DNA from: Bryobacterales bacterium
Lineage (GTDB): Bacteria; Acidobacteriota; Terriglobia; Bryobacterales; Bryobacteraceae
NCBI GenBank assembly: GCA_020851555.1
Contig: JADZCM010000017.1
Span: forward strand, 186,001-250,000
DNA length: 64,000 nucleotides
Direction of reading: 5' to 3'
Numbering within the stretch: the stretch's first letter is position 1; every line of letters begins with the position of its first letter. Positions 10,376-18,830 of the stretch are shown one piece after another. The position numbers were made by a program, and so were the translations under genes. Below the pieces are notes generated by a model. That model ran no database searches. It worked only from the letters and a program-made list of their open reading frames with translations, and was not told where the DNA came from.

Positions 10376-13300
10376 GTGATGGACCACGGCGAACTGTCGC
10401 AGCACGGGCCGGAAGGGCCCCACCTCTCCACCCGTTCGGTACTGTACAGGCGGATCTGGACCGTCTTCCACAAGTTGCTCGTCTGGCTGGCGGTCCTGAC
10501 GACGGCGGGTTTGGTCTTGGTCTGGCTGGTCGCCGCGGAAATCGGGACATGCCAACGGATGGCCAGGCAAGGCCTGGCGGCGGCCCATGACCTTGCGGAC
10601 CGGGTCCTGAAACCCTCGTCCAAAGCCGCGGCAGAGGGTTTGGACCTGGCAGTGCAAGCTGCGGAGCTCCAGCAGATGACCGACGGTTTGGATGAGGAGA
10701 TGGGAGGCATCGCCGGGCGGTTGCTTCCTCCCGAGAGCCAGGCAGGCATGGCGAATCTGCGAGACTCCCAGGGGCGAGTGCTGGCCATCTTGTCCGAGAA
10801 CGGCAGCCTCTCGGCGGAGCGCCGAGCCCGGCTGGCGGATGCGCTGGACACCCACGCGCGGGCCTGGCTGGAACTGGCGATCTGCCTCACCAACAGCCGC
10901 TGGGCGGCCCACAGGGTGCCGGCTTTCACGGGTATCCTGGTCTGCCTCCTCATGGTGGCAACGGCTTTCTCGGCGACCCTTGAGTCGAGGTTCCGGACGC
11001 GGGGCATGGTCTCCGCGCTCGAAGGAATGGTGGAGCAGGTCCGCCAGGGCGAGCTTTTTGTCACCGAGGCCGCCGCCGCAGGGGAGACGCCGGACACGCA
11101 CCGGACCGCGGCCTTGCCCGGAGTGTCAGAGACTTTCGCTCTGCTCGTCCGGTCCTTGCGCGGCCGCCACCAGGCGATGATGAAGATGCTGGATCTTCTC
11201 TCTCCGGGCGTCGCGGTCCTCTCGGCGGACTGGCGTGTTCAGGCCGTAAACGAGTCCTTCTGCCGCATGCTTGGGGTGTCGCGGACCTCGGCGTTGGGCA
11301 GACGGCTGGAGGAGATCTTCCCGGAGGCTGCCGAGGAGTGGCGCGCCGCGGCTTCGGGGGCCGCGGCCGGCGGATCGGACTTCCAGGTCCGCGACGGGCG
11401 GTCGGGGCCCGTGTACCGCTCCCGTATTTCGCAGGTGCTCCCGGGCAGCCGGGATGCCGCCGGGTATGTCCTGCTTCTGGAAGACCCCAGCGACCTGCCG
11501 CACGCCGACGCCGGCGCGCGGGAGCTGAACAGGCTCCACGAGTCGATCCTGGAGGGCGTGGCCGAGGCCCTGATCATCATCGACCGGCAGGGTGTGATCA
11601 AGGGCGCGAACTCGATGGCGGCCGGCATGTTGGGCTACAACCGGGCTGAACTGGCCGGCATGCCGCTTCAGCGGATGCAGCAGCAGACCGCCGACCCGGC
11701 CCAATCCACACTCGAGACGTACCTGTCGTCCCCGGCGTTGAACCTGGACAACGCGGCGGTCAAGGCCCGGCTGGTTAGAAAGGACGGCGGCGTGTTTTCC
11801 GCCGAATTCAGGTTCCGCGATCTGGGTTTGGAGGGCGCTGCCGGGTACCTGGTCAGCCTGCACGACGTGACGCAGGACGAACTGGCGGAATTGCTCTCCT
11901 GCGACCGGCTGCGGGTTATCGAACTGATCGCCCGGAATCAACCGCTCGAGTTGGTGCTGTCCAACGTGACGAGCCTCATCGAGCACCAGATGCCCGGATC
12001 CTGCTGCACGGTTCTGCTGGCCAAGGGTGAGCAACTGACTCCGGCGGCCGGCCCCAAGCTGCCCCCCCTGTTGCGGCAGTGTCTTCAGAACCTCACGATT
12101 GAGACGGCGGTCGGCCCCGCGATTGACTCCTTTTTCGAGGGGAAGACCGTGGCGGTGGCCGATCTGGCCTCCATGCCGGGCGGCGGCCTGCGCTCCGTGG
12201 CGCTGGACTACGGCCTCCGCTCGTACATGGCCGCGGCCATCTTCTCGAGCGAAGGAAGGGTGGTGGGCATGATCGTCGTGTACCGGCCTCAAGCCGCCGA
12301 GCCGCCCCCGGCACAATCGGATCTGCTCCAGCTTGCCAGCCGCCTGGCCTCCGTCTGCATTGAACAAAGCGAGCTGAACGGGCAGTTGGCGTTTCGCGCC
12401 CAGCACGACGCGCTCACCGGCCTGCTGAACCGGCCGAGCTTCGAGGACCGGTTGAAGCAGGCCATCGCGCAGGCGGGAAGGCACAAGCGGCTGTTGGGCG
12501 TCCTGTCAGTCGACATGGACCGGTTCAAGGTGGTCAACGACACCCTGGGACACGCCGCCGGAGACGACCTTATCCGGCAGGTCGCGCGCCGTCTGGCGTT
12601 GTGCCTCCGGGAAACCGATGTGCTGGCGCGGTGGGGCGGAGACGAGTTCGTAATCGGTCTGCTGGACGTTCGTGATCATCAGGACCCGGCGCGTGTCGCG
12701 GAAAAGGTGCTGGAGGCGCTCAAGCAGCCCTTCCCGGTTGCGGAACGCCAGGTGAAGGCGGGCGTGAGCATCGGGGTCAGCGTGTATCCCCAGGACGGAA
12801 CGGACGTGGCCACGCTGGTCCGCCGGGCCGACATGGCCATGTATCGCGCCAAGAGAAGCGGCCGCAACGCCTACCGCTGCTACGACACCGAACTCGGGGA
12901 GTCCGATCAGCACCGGCTCGAGATGGAGACCGAACTCCAGGGGGCGCTGGACCGCGGAGAGCTGACGCTGCACTACCAGCCCCTGGTCAACCTCCGGACA
13001 GGCGCCCTGGCAAGCCTGGAAGCGCTGATGCGGTGGCGCAGCCCGCGATTCGGCCTGGTCCCGCCCTCTTCCTTCATCCCCATCGCGGAGGAGACCGGGC
13101 TGGTGGTTCCCATCGGCACCCATGCGATTCGGGAGGTCTGCCGCCAGATCAAGGCATTCGAGAAAGCCGGCTGCGGCCGGGTCTGCATATCGGTGAACGT
13201 CGCCAGCGTGCAGTTCGCCCGCCCGGACTTCGTGGACCTGGTGGCGGATGCCGTTCGCGAGGCGGGGATCGACCCGGATTGCCTGGAGCTCGAGCTGACG

Positions 13301-13816
13301 GAGAGCACGCTGATGGACGTGGCCGACGGATCCGCCTCCAGCATGGTCCGGCTGAGGGACCTGGGGGTGCGGATCTCGGTCGATGACTTCGGGGTGGGGT
13401 ACTCCTCGCTCGGCTATCTTCAAAGGCTGCCCATAGACAGCCTCAAAATCGACCGTTCTTTTGTGAGCGAACTCGGCGCTTCCTCCCGGACGCCGCTGCT
13501 CATCGAGTCGATTGTCTCGCTGGCGCGAAGCCTCGGCATGAAGACGACCGCCGAGGGCGTCGAGACCGTCCGTCAGCTTCACGCGCTGGAAGAGGCCGGA
13601 TGCGACATCGGCCAGGGCTACCTGCTTGGCAGACCGCTGCCGGCCCGGGATCTCTTGCCGCAACTCCTGTTGCAGCCGGAGGCTCCCAAGTGGCTTTTCC
13701 GGTCGGGAGCCGCCACGCTCACCCTTCCCAGCCGCCCGCCCAGGATCCGGGAACTGCGCCCTCCGCTCATGGCCGCTCCGCTGCGCAGAGCGCTGGGCAA
13801 GGCGTCCGCCGTGTAG
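10376..13816 (+). CDS. Membrane PAS-PAS-GAF-GGDEF-EAL cyclic-di-GMP enzyme
   Basis: 1146 residues from GTG 10376 or the adjacent ATG 10379. Domains in order: membrane helix about 31-53, periplasmic segment, membrane helix about 181-203, PAS about 260-370, PAS about 390-500, GAF-like about 505-660, GGDEF about 675-840, EAL about 855-1105, and a basic tail. The cyclase site is intact (RWGGDEFVIGL, about residue 754). The phosphodiesterase site also looks intact: EALMRW at about 882, the NVAS, ELTES and DDFGVGYSSL stretches, LKIDRSFV and AEGVET. So it could make or break cyclic di-GMP depending on the signal sensed. The ligand is unknown. No cognate regulator is adjacent. Confidence 0.93.
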   Translation: MMDHGELSQHGPEGPHLSTRSVLYRRIWTVFHKLLVWLAVLTTAGLVLVWLVAAEIGTCQRMARQGLAAAHDLADRVLKPSSKAAAEGLDLAVQAAELQQMTDGLDEEMGGIAGRLLPPESQAGMANLRDSQGRVLAILSENGSLSAERRARLADALDTHARAWLELAICLTNSRWAAHRVPAFTGILVCLLMVATAFSATLESRFRTRGMVSALEGMVEQVRQGELFVTEAAAAGETPDTHRTAALPGVSETFALLVRSLRGRHQAMMKMLDLLSPGVAVLSADWRVQAVNESFCRMLGVSRTSALGRRLEEIFPEAAEEWRAAASGAAAGGSDFQVRDGRSGPVYRSRISQVLPGSRDAAGYVLLLEDPSDLPHADAGARELNRLHESILEGVAEALIIIDRQGVIKGANSMAAGMLGYNRAELAGMPLQRMQQQTADPAQSTLETYLSSPALNLDNAAVKARLVRKDGGVFSAEFRFRDLGLEGAAGYLVSLHDVTQDELAELLSCDRLRVIELIARNQPLELVLSNVTSLIEHQMPGSCCTVLLAKGEQLTPAAGPKLPPLLRQCLQNLTIETAVGPAIDSFFEGKTVAVADLASMPGGGLRSVALDYGLRSYMAAAIFSSEGRVVGMIVVYRPQAAEPPPAQSDLLQLASRLASVCIEQSELNGQLAFRAQHDALTGLLNRPSFEDRLKQAIAQAGRHKRLLGVLSVDMDRFKVVNDTLGHAAGDDLIRQVARRLALCLRETDVLARWGGDEFVIGLLDVRDHQDPARVAEKVLEALKQPFPVAERQVKAGVSIGVSVYPQDGTDVATLVRRADMAMYRAKRSGRNAYRCYDTELGESDQHRLEMETELQGALDRGELTLHYQPLVNLRTGALASLEALMRWRSPRFGLVPPSSFIPIAEETGLVVPIGTHAIREVCRQIKAFEKAGCGRVCISVNVASVQFARPDFVDLVADAVREAGIDPDCLELELTESTLMDVADGSASSMVRLRDLGVRISVDDFGVGYSSLGYLQRLPIDSLKIDRSFVSELGASSRTPLLIESIVSLARSLGMKTTAEGVETVRQLHALEEAGCDIGQGYLLGRPLPARDLLPQLLLQPEAPKWLFRSGAATLTLPSRPPRIRELRPPLMAAPLRRALGKASAV

Positions 13817-13832
13817 GCCGGCGGTTCCGGCC
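13816..13832. terminator. Hairpin between convergent genes
   Basis: GGCCGG-CGGTT-CCGGCC forms a perfect 6-bp stem directly overlapping the stop of the GGDEF/EAL gene and before the end of the convergent DinB-like gene. No T-run follows, so it would be at most a weak or Rho-assisted terminator. Confidence 0.35.
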
Positions 13833-13850
13833 GGCGCGGACCCCGGCCGT

Positions 13851-14432
13851 TCACTTATTCGGGAAGCCGGGGTGCGACTTGACCTCGCGGATCTGTAGAA
13901 TGTGCCGCTGGCAGTGGGTGGAGATTAGCAGCAGCCACTGGTACGCATCGCTCTGCTCCCGCTGCACGAAGTGTCCGCGGAGATCGTCGTTGGTCGTTCG
14001 CGCGTATTCGAGCATCCGGGCGCGCAGCTTGCGGAAGGCCGCCAGGCCCGCTTTGATGTCTTTCAATTTACCCGAGGGCAGTTCGGTTGTCACGGCCGGC
14101 GCGCGGTTGGTGCGATCGATGCCGTACCAGAGGACACTGTCATCGCTATCGTTGAGCCTGCGGTCGCCGATGGGGGTTTTCAGGGCTTTCTGAAGATCCT
14201 GCCAGTAGATGGGCTCGCAGACCACGAGATGATCGAGGTTTTCCAGGATGCTCCAGACGCCGGGCGCCGGACGGAATTGCAGTTGTGCGGGGGTCAGGCC
14301 GGAAACCTCGTCCGCCAGCCAGCTTTCCGTCATCTCGAGGTGAGCAACCAGGCGTTGCCGTTCGAGACGGGTCATGGGGGCGGCCCCCAGCAGGCCGGTC
14401 CCCAGGATCGCGATCAAACAAGCGGATCTCAT
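13851..14432 (-). CDS. Exported DinB-like protein
   Basis: 193 residues from ATG 14432, which lies 2 bp past the sulfatase stop; a TTG at 14438 would overlap it. An N-terminal signal peptide (MRSACLIAILGTGLLGAAP) is followed by a four-helix DinB/YfiT-like domain. Candidate metal-binding histidines lie in ENLDHLVV and in STHCQRHILQI near the C-terminus. DinB-fold proteins include metal-dependent thiol transferases, but the substrate here is unknown. It is the last gene of the methyltransferase-sulfatase-DinB group. Confidence 0.8.
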   Translation of the reverse strand: MRSACLIAILGTGLLGAAPMTRLERQRLVAHLEMTESWLADEVSGLTPAQLQFRPAPGVWSILENLDHLVVCEPIYWQDLQKALKTPIGDRRLNDSDDSVLWYGIDRTNRAPAVTTELPSGKLKDIKAGLAAFRKLRARMLEYARTTNDDLRGHFVQREQSDAYQWLLLISTHCQRHILQIREVKSHPGFPNK

Positions 14433-14434
14433 GT

Positions 14435-16315
14435 TCAAAGCGTCCTGCCGAGGCGCTCGAGCAGCCTCGCGGTGTATTCCTTGTTGACGCGGGCCGGGGA
14501 GTTGGGATCCACGGCGGGCAGAGTCTTCAACCGGTCTTTCAGGGGCGCCGCCTTCGGGCCCAGTGCATCGATGGCGTTGAGGGCCTGCAAGGCGCAGTAG
14601 CTCCCGTTCTTCACCGAATCCGCAAGCTGGATGAGTGCTTCCAGCGCCGGGGCCAGGTCCCCTTCATCGCCGTACCGGCCAAGCGCCTCGGCGGCGGCGA
14701 TTCGCACGCTGGGAGAAGCGTCTGCCATCGCCTTGACCAGCGCATCGTGCATGGCTTTCACCGCGGCCTCGCCGCGCATCAACGCGCCCATCGCGCCCCA
14801 GTAGCGCACGCCGGCGTCGGAATCCTCCAGGGCCTTAAGCAGTCCGGAAACGCCGCCCTGGAGGGAACTGGCTAGCTGCGCGGCCGCGAGCACCCGTTCC
14901 AGCGGGTAGCGCCGGGCGTCGTGCCCTACCTCGTACGGTGTGGAACCCGCGGCGCGCGCCTGGAACTCGGCCTCCGGCAGCAGCCCCACGTCCCGCACGG
15001 CGATCTCATGTTCCGTATGGGCTTTGCGGAATCGCTCCAGCGTCGATTTGTGCTCCGGCGAAGACGCCAGGTTGGCTACCTCGTCGCGGTCGGTCTGAAG
15101 GTCGTAAAGCTCTTCCGGCGGCTTGGTCTCCCAAAAATAGGTCTGTGGGGGCTTGAGCTTGCCTTCCCGGTAGAGACGATCCCAAACCGCCGTCGTCGGG
15201 GTGGCCCACATGTAGGCGATGTGCTGGCCATAGATTCTGTGGGGATGGTAGTTGCGAATGTAGACGTAGCGCTGGTCGCGGACGGTTCGCATCAGGTCAT
15301 AACGCTCGTCCATACGGCCGCGGAAACCGAAGGAGTAAGCGCGCGGCTGCGTCTCGAAAGGCCCGGCGAACGCCTGTCCTTGATAAAAGGCGGGCGGCTT
15401 GACACCGGCCAGGCTGAGCATTGTGGGCGCCAGATCCACGAACCCGATCAGGCGGCCGCTCCGCGCGCCCACGGCGTAGTCCTTCGGCGCCAGATGGCGG
15501 AACTTCTCAGGGAACGCCGCCACGATGCAGACCTGCAAGCCGGAGTTGTAGGGGAAGCGCTTGGAACGCGGCATTCCGGAGCCATGGTCGCCATAGAAGA
15601 AGACGATGGTGTCCCCGGCGAGACCGTCTTCCTCCAACTCGTCCAGGCGGACCTGGACCTGCTTGTCCATGGTGGTGATGTTGTCGTAGTACTGCGCCCA
15701 GTCGCGCCGCACCTCGGGCGTGTCGGGATGATAGGCGGGGACGCGGACGCGAGCCTGGTCATGGAGGGTGGGACCGGTCTTGTTGCGAATCTGGCCTTCG
15801 TGGGTGGATTCGTAGTTGAAGACCGCGAAGAAGGGCTGTCCGGGAGCGCGGTTGCGCCAGTGGCCGGCCTGGCTGGATTCGTCCCAGGTCCCTTCGGGTT
15901 TCTCCAGGTTATAGTCTTCTTTCAGATTGTTCGTGCAGTAGTAACCCGCCTCGCGCAGGTAGCCGGGGAACATCTTCCAGCCGGCCGGCATGCGAGTCAT
16001 GGAGCGCATGTGCTCGGAGCCCGTGGCGGTGGGATAGACGCCCGAAATGATGGTTGTGCGGGCCGGAGCGCAAACCGGCGCGTTGGACCAGGCATTGCCG
16101 TAGACGCACCCACGCCCCGCGAGGCGGTCGAGGTTCGGGGTCACCGAGTAAGCGTCGCCGCAGGCGCCGAGGTGCGGCCCGGTGTCCTCACAGGTGAGCC
16201 ACAGGATATTCGGGCGCGGCGGCTGCGCGGAGCGGACCAGGGGTGCGCCGGCTAGGCCCGCCACTCCCGTCAGCAGCGCCCGCCGGGACGCGATCGAGCC
16301 CGCTTTTGCGGCCAT
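14435..16315 (-). CDS. Tat-exported type I sulfatase with C-terminal HEAT repeats
   Basis: 626 residues. It starts with a Tat-type signal (SRRALLTGVAGLAGAPLV). The sulfatase domain has NILWLTCEDTGPHLGACG and the CxPxR site CAPAR, with Cys82 as the residue matured to formylglycine, and the metal-binding YGDHGSGMPRSK. Roughly residues 475-610 form HEAT-like repeats (VRYWGAMGALM, VRIAAAEALGRYG, YCALQALNAIDALG), an addition known from several acidobacterial and planctomycete sulfatases. It probably removes sulfate esters from polysaccharide in the periplasm. It sits 18 bp from the methyltransferase gene upstream and overlaps or abuts the DinB gene downstream. Confidence 0.92.
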   Translation of the reverse strand: MAAKAGSIASRRALLTGVAGLAGAPLVRSAQPPRPNILWLTCEDTGPHLGACGDAYSVTPNLDRLAGRGCVYGNAWSNAPVCAPARTTIISGVYPTATGSEHMRSMTRMPAGWKMFPGYLREAGYYCTNNLKEDYNLEKPEGTWDESSQAGHWRNRAPGQPFFAVFNYESTHEGQIRNKTGPTLHDQARVRVPAYHPDTPEVRRDWAQYYDNITTMDKQVQVRLDELEEDGLAGDTIVFFYGDHGSGMPRSKRFPYNSGLQVCIVAAFPEKFRHLAPKDYAVGARSGRLIGFVDLAPTMLSLAGVKPPAFYQGQAFAGPFETQPRAYSFGFRGRMDERYDLMRTVRDQRYVYIRNYHPHRIYGQHIAYMWATPTTAVWDRLYREGKLKPPQTYFWETKPPEELYDLQTDRDEVANLASSPEHKSTLERFRKAHTEHEIAVRDVGLLPEAEFQARAAGSTPYEVGHDARRYPLERVLAAAQLASSLQGGVSGLLKALEDSDAGVRYWGAMGALMRGEAAVKAMHDALVKAMADASPSVRIAAAEALGRYGDEGDLAPALEALIQLADSVKNGSYCALQALNAIDALGPKAAPLKDRLKTLPAVDPNSPARVNKEYTARLLERLGRTL

Positions 16316-16333
16316 GCAACCTCCTAACCGGGG

Positions 16334-16915
16334 CTAATGCTGCTCCTTCTCGTATTCTCCCCGCTTTTGGGCTTCCTTGACCGTCCAGAGGAACAGCCGG
16401 TGTCCTTCCAGCTCGAGGGTCTCTTCCGGCTTCCAGTCGTCCAGGTCGAAGTCATGGGCGACGATACGGGTTCCGACCTTAAGCTCCTGCCACAGCTTCG
16501 GGCGAAGTCTCGCCAGGCGCGCCGGCAGCAGATAAAGAGTCACGACGGTAGCCGGGCTGATGTCCGCCTTGAACAGGTCCCCGTTGATGAACTTGACGCG
16601 GCCGGTCACGCCGGCGGCTTCCGCGTTCTCGTTGGACTCCTTGATCCGCTCGGGGTTTATGTCGACCCCGACCCCGCGCGCTCCTAGTTTGGCTGCGCTG
16701 ATGACGATGCGGCCGTCACCGCATCCCAGGTCGAACACCACGTCGTCCTTTGTGACCTTTGCGAACTTCAGCATCTCGTCCACGACCTCCTGCGGCGAGG
16801 GCACGTAGACCGGCGTGGGGAGCGAGTCCTCGTAGTCCTCCTGCTGGGCGAATGCCGGGGCGAGGAAAAGCCCGGCGAACAGCAGCGCCAGGCAGAGCCT
16901 CTTACTAGACGTCAT
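16334..16915 (-). CDS. Class I SAM methyltransferase with a signal peptide
   Basis: 193 residues. The N-terminus is a clear signal peptide ending near AFAQ (residue 24). The rest is a Rossmann methyltransferase: motif I VFDLGCGDGRIVI (about 60-72), an acidic residue after beta-2 (GVGVDINPERI), and NGDLFKADI. It resembles the small ATP-synthase-c/lysine methyltransferase-like group, where substrates are mostly unproven. A SAM-dependent enzyme directed out of the cytoplasm is odd, because SAM is not expected in the periplasm. It is first in a minus-strand group with the sulfatase and DinB-like genes. Confidence 0.82.
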   Translation of the reverse strand: MTSSKRLCLALLFAGLFLAPAFAQQEDYEDSLPTPVYVPSPQEVVDEMLKFAKVTKDDVVFDLGCGDGRIVISAAKLGARGVGVDINPERIKESNENAEAAGVTGRVKFINGDLFKADISPATVVTLYLLPARLARLRPKLWQELKVGTRIVAHDFDLDDWKPEETLELEGHRLFLWTVKEAQKRGEYEKEQH

Positions 16916-16996
16916 TGTAGTTTCTTAATCCTTCCAAAACGGGTTACGGCGGCGACCGAATCAGTATACATCAGGGTATAAGCCGGGCCTGTACGC

Positions 16997-17002
16997 TACA
17001 AT
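16997..17002 (+). promoter_or_regulatory. Candidate -10 of fabI close to the start codon
   Basis: TACAAT ends 9 bases before the fabI ATG, and no Shine-Dalgarno sequence is present in that gap. Transcription about 7 bases after this box would give an almost leaderless mRNA. No convincing -35 is visible. Confidence 0.45.
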
Positions 17003-17011
17003 AGCCTCTTC

Positions 17012-17776
17012 ATGGGCAGCCTTCTGGAGGGCAAGACCGCCCTTATCCTGGGAATCGCCAACCGCTGGAGTCTGGCATACGCCATCGGAGAGTCCTTCCG
17101 GCGCGAGGGCGCGCGCCTTATCCTCACTTATCAGGGCGAGCGTCAGCGGCAAAGTGTCGAGGAACTGGCGAAGGAGTTGGGAGCCGGTCGGACCCTGGCC
17201 TGTGACGTGTCGCAGGATGAACAACTGGTCCGCCTGGCGGAGGAACTCCAGGGGGAGGATTTGCGGGCGGTGATCCACAGCATCGCCTTCGCGGAACGGC
17301 AGGATCTGTCGCGGCCCTTCCACCAGACCTCCCGGTCGGGCTTTCTGCTGGCCCAGGACATCAGCGTCTACTCGCTGGTCTCACTGGCCAGGGCGCTCTC
17401 CCCGCTGATGCCGTCGGGCGGTTCCATCACCACGCTGACGTATCTCGGATCGAACCGCGTCATCCCCAACTACAACGTGATGGGCGTGGCCAAGGCCGCG
17501 CTGGAATCGGCCGTCCGCTACCTGGCGAGCGACCTGGGGCCGCAAGGCATCCGCGTGAACGCCATCTCGGCCGGCCCGGTGAAGACCGCGTCGGCGAGAG
17601 CCATCAAGGACTTCACCAGCGTCCTGGATTTCGTCGCCGGGCGCGCTCCCTTGCGGCGCAATACCGATCCCGCCGAAGTCGCCGACGCAGCCGTCTTCCT
17701 GGCGAGCGATCTGGGCCGCGGCGTCACCGGAAACGTGCTCTACGTCGACGCCGGGTTCCAGATCATGGGCCTGTAG
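17012..17776 (+). CDS. fabI: Enoyl-[acyl-carrier-protein] reductase (NADH)
   Basis: Last reductive step of each fatty-acid elongation cycle. 254 residues, typical of FabI. The glycine loop GIANRWSLAYAIG binds NADH. The catalytic set is Tyr144, Tyr154 and Lys161 with the FabI spacing of Y-x(6)-K. The C-terminal GPVKTASARAIKDF forms the substrate loop. It stands alone between a minus-strand gene and the ABC operon. There is no ribosome-binding site; see the -10 box just upstream. Confidence 0.97.
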   Translation: MGSLLEGKTALILGIANRWSLAYAIGESFRREGARLILTYQGERQRQSVEELAKELGAGRTLACDVSQDEQLVRLAEELQGEDLRAVIHSIAFAERQDLSRPFHQTSRSGFLLAQDISVYSLVSLARALSPLMPSGGSITTLTYLGSNRVIPNYNVMGVAKAALESAVRYLASDLGPQGIRVNAISAGPVKTASARAIKDFTSVLDFVAGRAPLRRNTDPAEVADAAVFLASDLGRGVTGNVLYVDAGFQIMGL

Positions 17777-17777
17777 T

Positions 17778-17807
17778 TTGACACGCCTCTGAGGCGGTTT
17801 CTATCAT
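17778..17807 (+). promoter_or_regulatory. Promoter of the GldAFG/NAD-salvage operon, with spacer palindrome
   Basis: TTGACA (17778-17783) and TATCAT (17802-17807) are separated by 18 bp. The spacer begins with CGCCTC-T-GAGGCG (17784-17796), a perfect palindrome around one central base; with no loop it looks like an operator, not a terminator. The first gene starts 48 bp downstream. Confidence 0.65.
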
Positions 17808-17855
17808 GAAATTGCTGCCCAGTGCAGGAGCCTGAGCATTCTCCGAGATACCAAT

Positions 17856-18830
17856 ATGATCAAGGTTGACGGGCTGACCAAACGCTACGCACGCACAGTC
17901 GCCGTGGACGATATCTCCTTCGAGGTGGAGAAGGGCAGGATTGTCGGTTTCCTGGGGCCGAACGGCGCGGGTAAGACCACCACCATGCGCGTACTGACCT
18001 GCTTCCTTCCGCCCACCCGCGGCGGCGTGGAAGTCGGCGGCTTCGACGTCCTCAAGCAGCCGCTGGAGGTGAAGAGACGTATCGGTTACCTTCCGGAGAC
18101 GCCGCCTCTTTACCCGGAGATGGAGGTCACCGAGTATCTCAACTTCGTCGCGAGCTTGAAGAGGATACCCAAAGCGGAAACCAGGCAGCGGGTGGACCAG
18201 GCCATTGAGCGCTGCTCCCTCGGCGAAGTGCGGAACCTGCTCCAGAGCAAGCTCTCCAAGGGCTACCGGCAGCGCGTGGGACTGGCGCAGGCCATCATCC
18301 ACAATCCCGACGTTCTGGTCCTGGACGAGCCCACCGCGGGCCTGGACCCCAAGCAGATTCTGGAAACCCGGCAGCTCATCAAGAACCTGGCGGGCGACCA
18401 TACCATCATCCTCAGCACGCACATCCTGCCCGAGGTGGAGCAGACCTGCGAGCAGGTGATCATCATCAACAAAGGCAAGCTGGTGGCCAAGGACACGGTC
18501 GACAACCTGACGCGCCGGCTGAGAGGGAGCGAGGCCGTCGCCGTCGAGGTGGAAGGCCGGGACGGCCCTCTGGACGCCGGCGAGGTGCGGCAGCGGCTGG
18601 AACAGGTTCCCGGCGTCAGCCGCGTCCTGGCCAAGGCCGGCGGCCAGAACCGCTGCTCCTTCGAGGTGGAGAGCCTCCAGGGCCGGTCGATACGCGCCGA
18701 GATGGCCCGCGCCGTCGTCGAGGCCGGCTGGAACCTGACCGAACTGCGGCCCGTCGCTTTCAGCCTCGAAGAGATCTTCCTGCAATTGACGGCTTCCGAA
18801 GAGCCGGCCGCCGCGGGAGGTGAGAAGTGA
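17856..18830 (+). CDS. ABC transporter ATP-binding protein, GldA-like
   Basis: 324 residues. Walker A GPNGAGKTT at 34-42, ABC signature LSKGYRQRVGLAQ, Walker B VLVLDEPTAGLDP and the switch histidine in LSTHILPEVE. A C-terminal regulatory-type domain of about 100 residues follows. The YRQRVG form of the signature and the gene order match GldA of the Bacteroidetes gliding ABC system, which is also widespread in non-gliding phyla. Its stop overlaps the permease gene in a GTGA junction. The transported substrate is not established for this family. Confidence 0.93.
   Translation: MIKVDGLTKRYARTVAVDDISFEVEKGRIVGFLGPNGAGKTTTMRVLTCFLPPTRGGVEVGGFDVLKQPLEVKRRIGYLPETPPLYPEMEVTEYLNFVASLKRIPKAETRQRVDQAIERCSLGEVRNLLQSKLSKGYRQRVGLAQAIIHNPDVLVLDEPTAGLDPKQILETRQLIKNLAGDHTIILSTHILPEVEQTCEQVIIINKGKLVAKDTVDNLTRRLRGSEAVAVEVEGRDGPLDAGEVRQRLEQVPGVSRVLAKAGGQNRCSFEVESLQGRSIRAEMARAVVEAGWNLTELRPVAFSLEEIFLQLTASEEPAAAGGEK

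Noticed and set aside
11126-12484. Long open frame (about 450 codons) antisense to the GGDEF/EAL gene
   Set aside because: Its translation is rich in R, H, G and Q with no domain, and it mirrors a clearly coding frame on the plus strand. In GC-rich DNA such antisense frames are common. The same holds for long antisense frames over lon, metK, the dehydratase, the M28 gene and the cytochromes.
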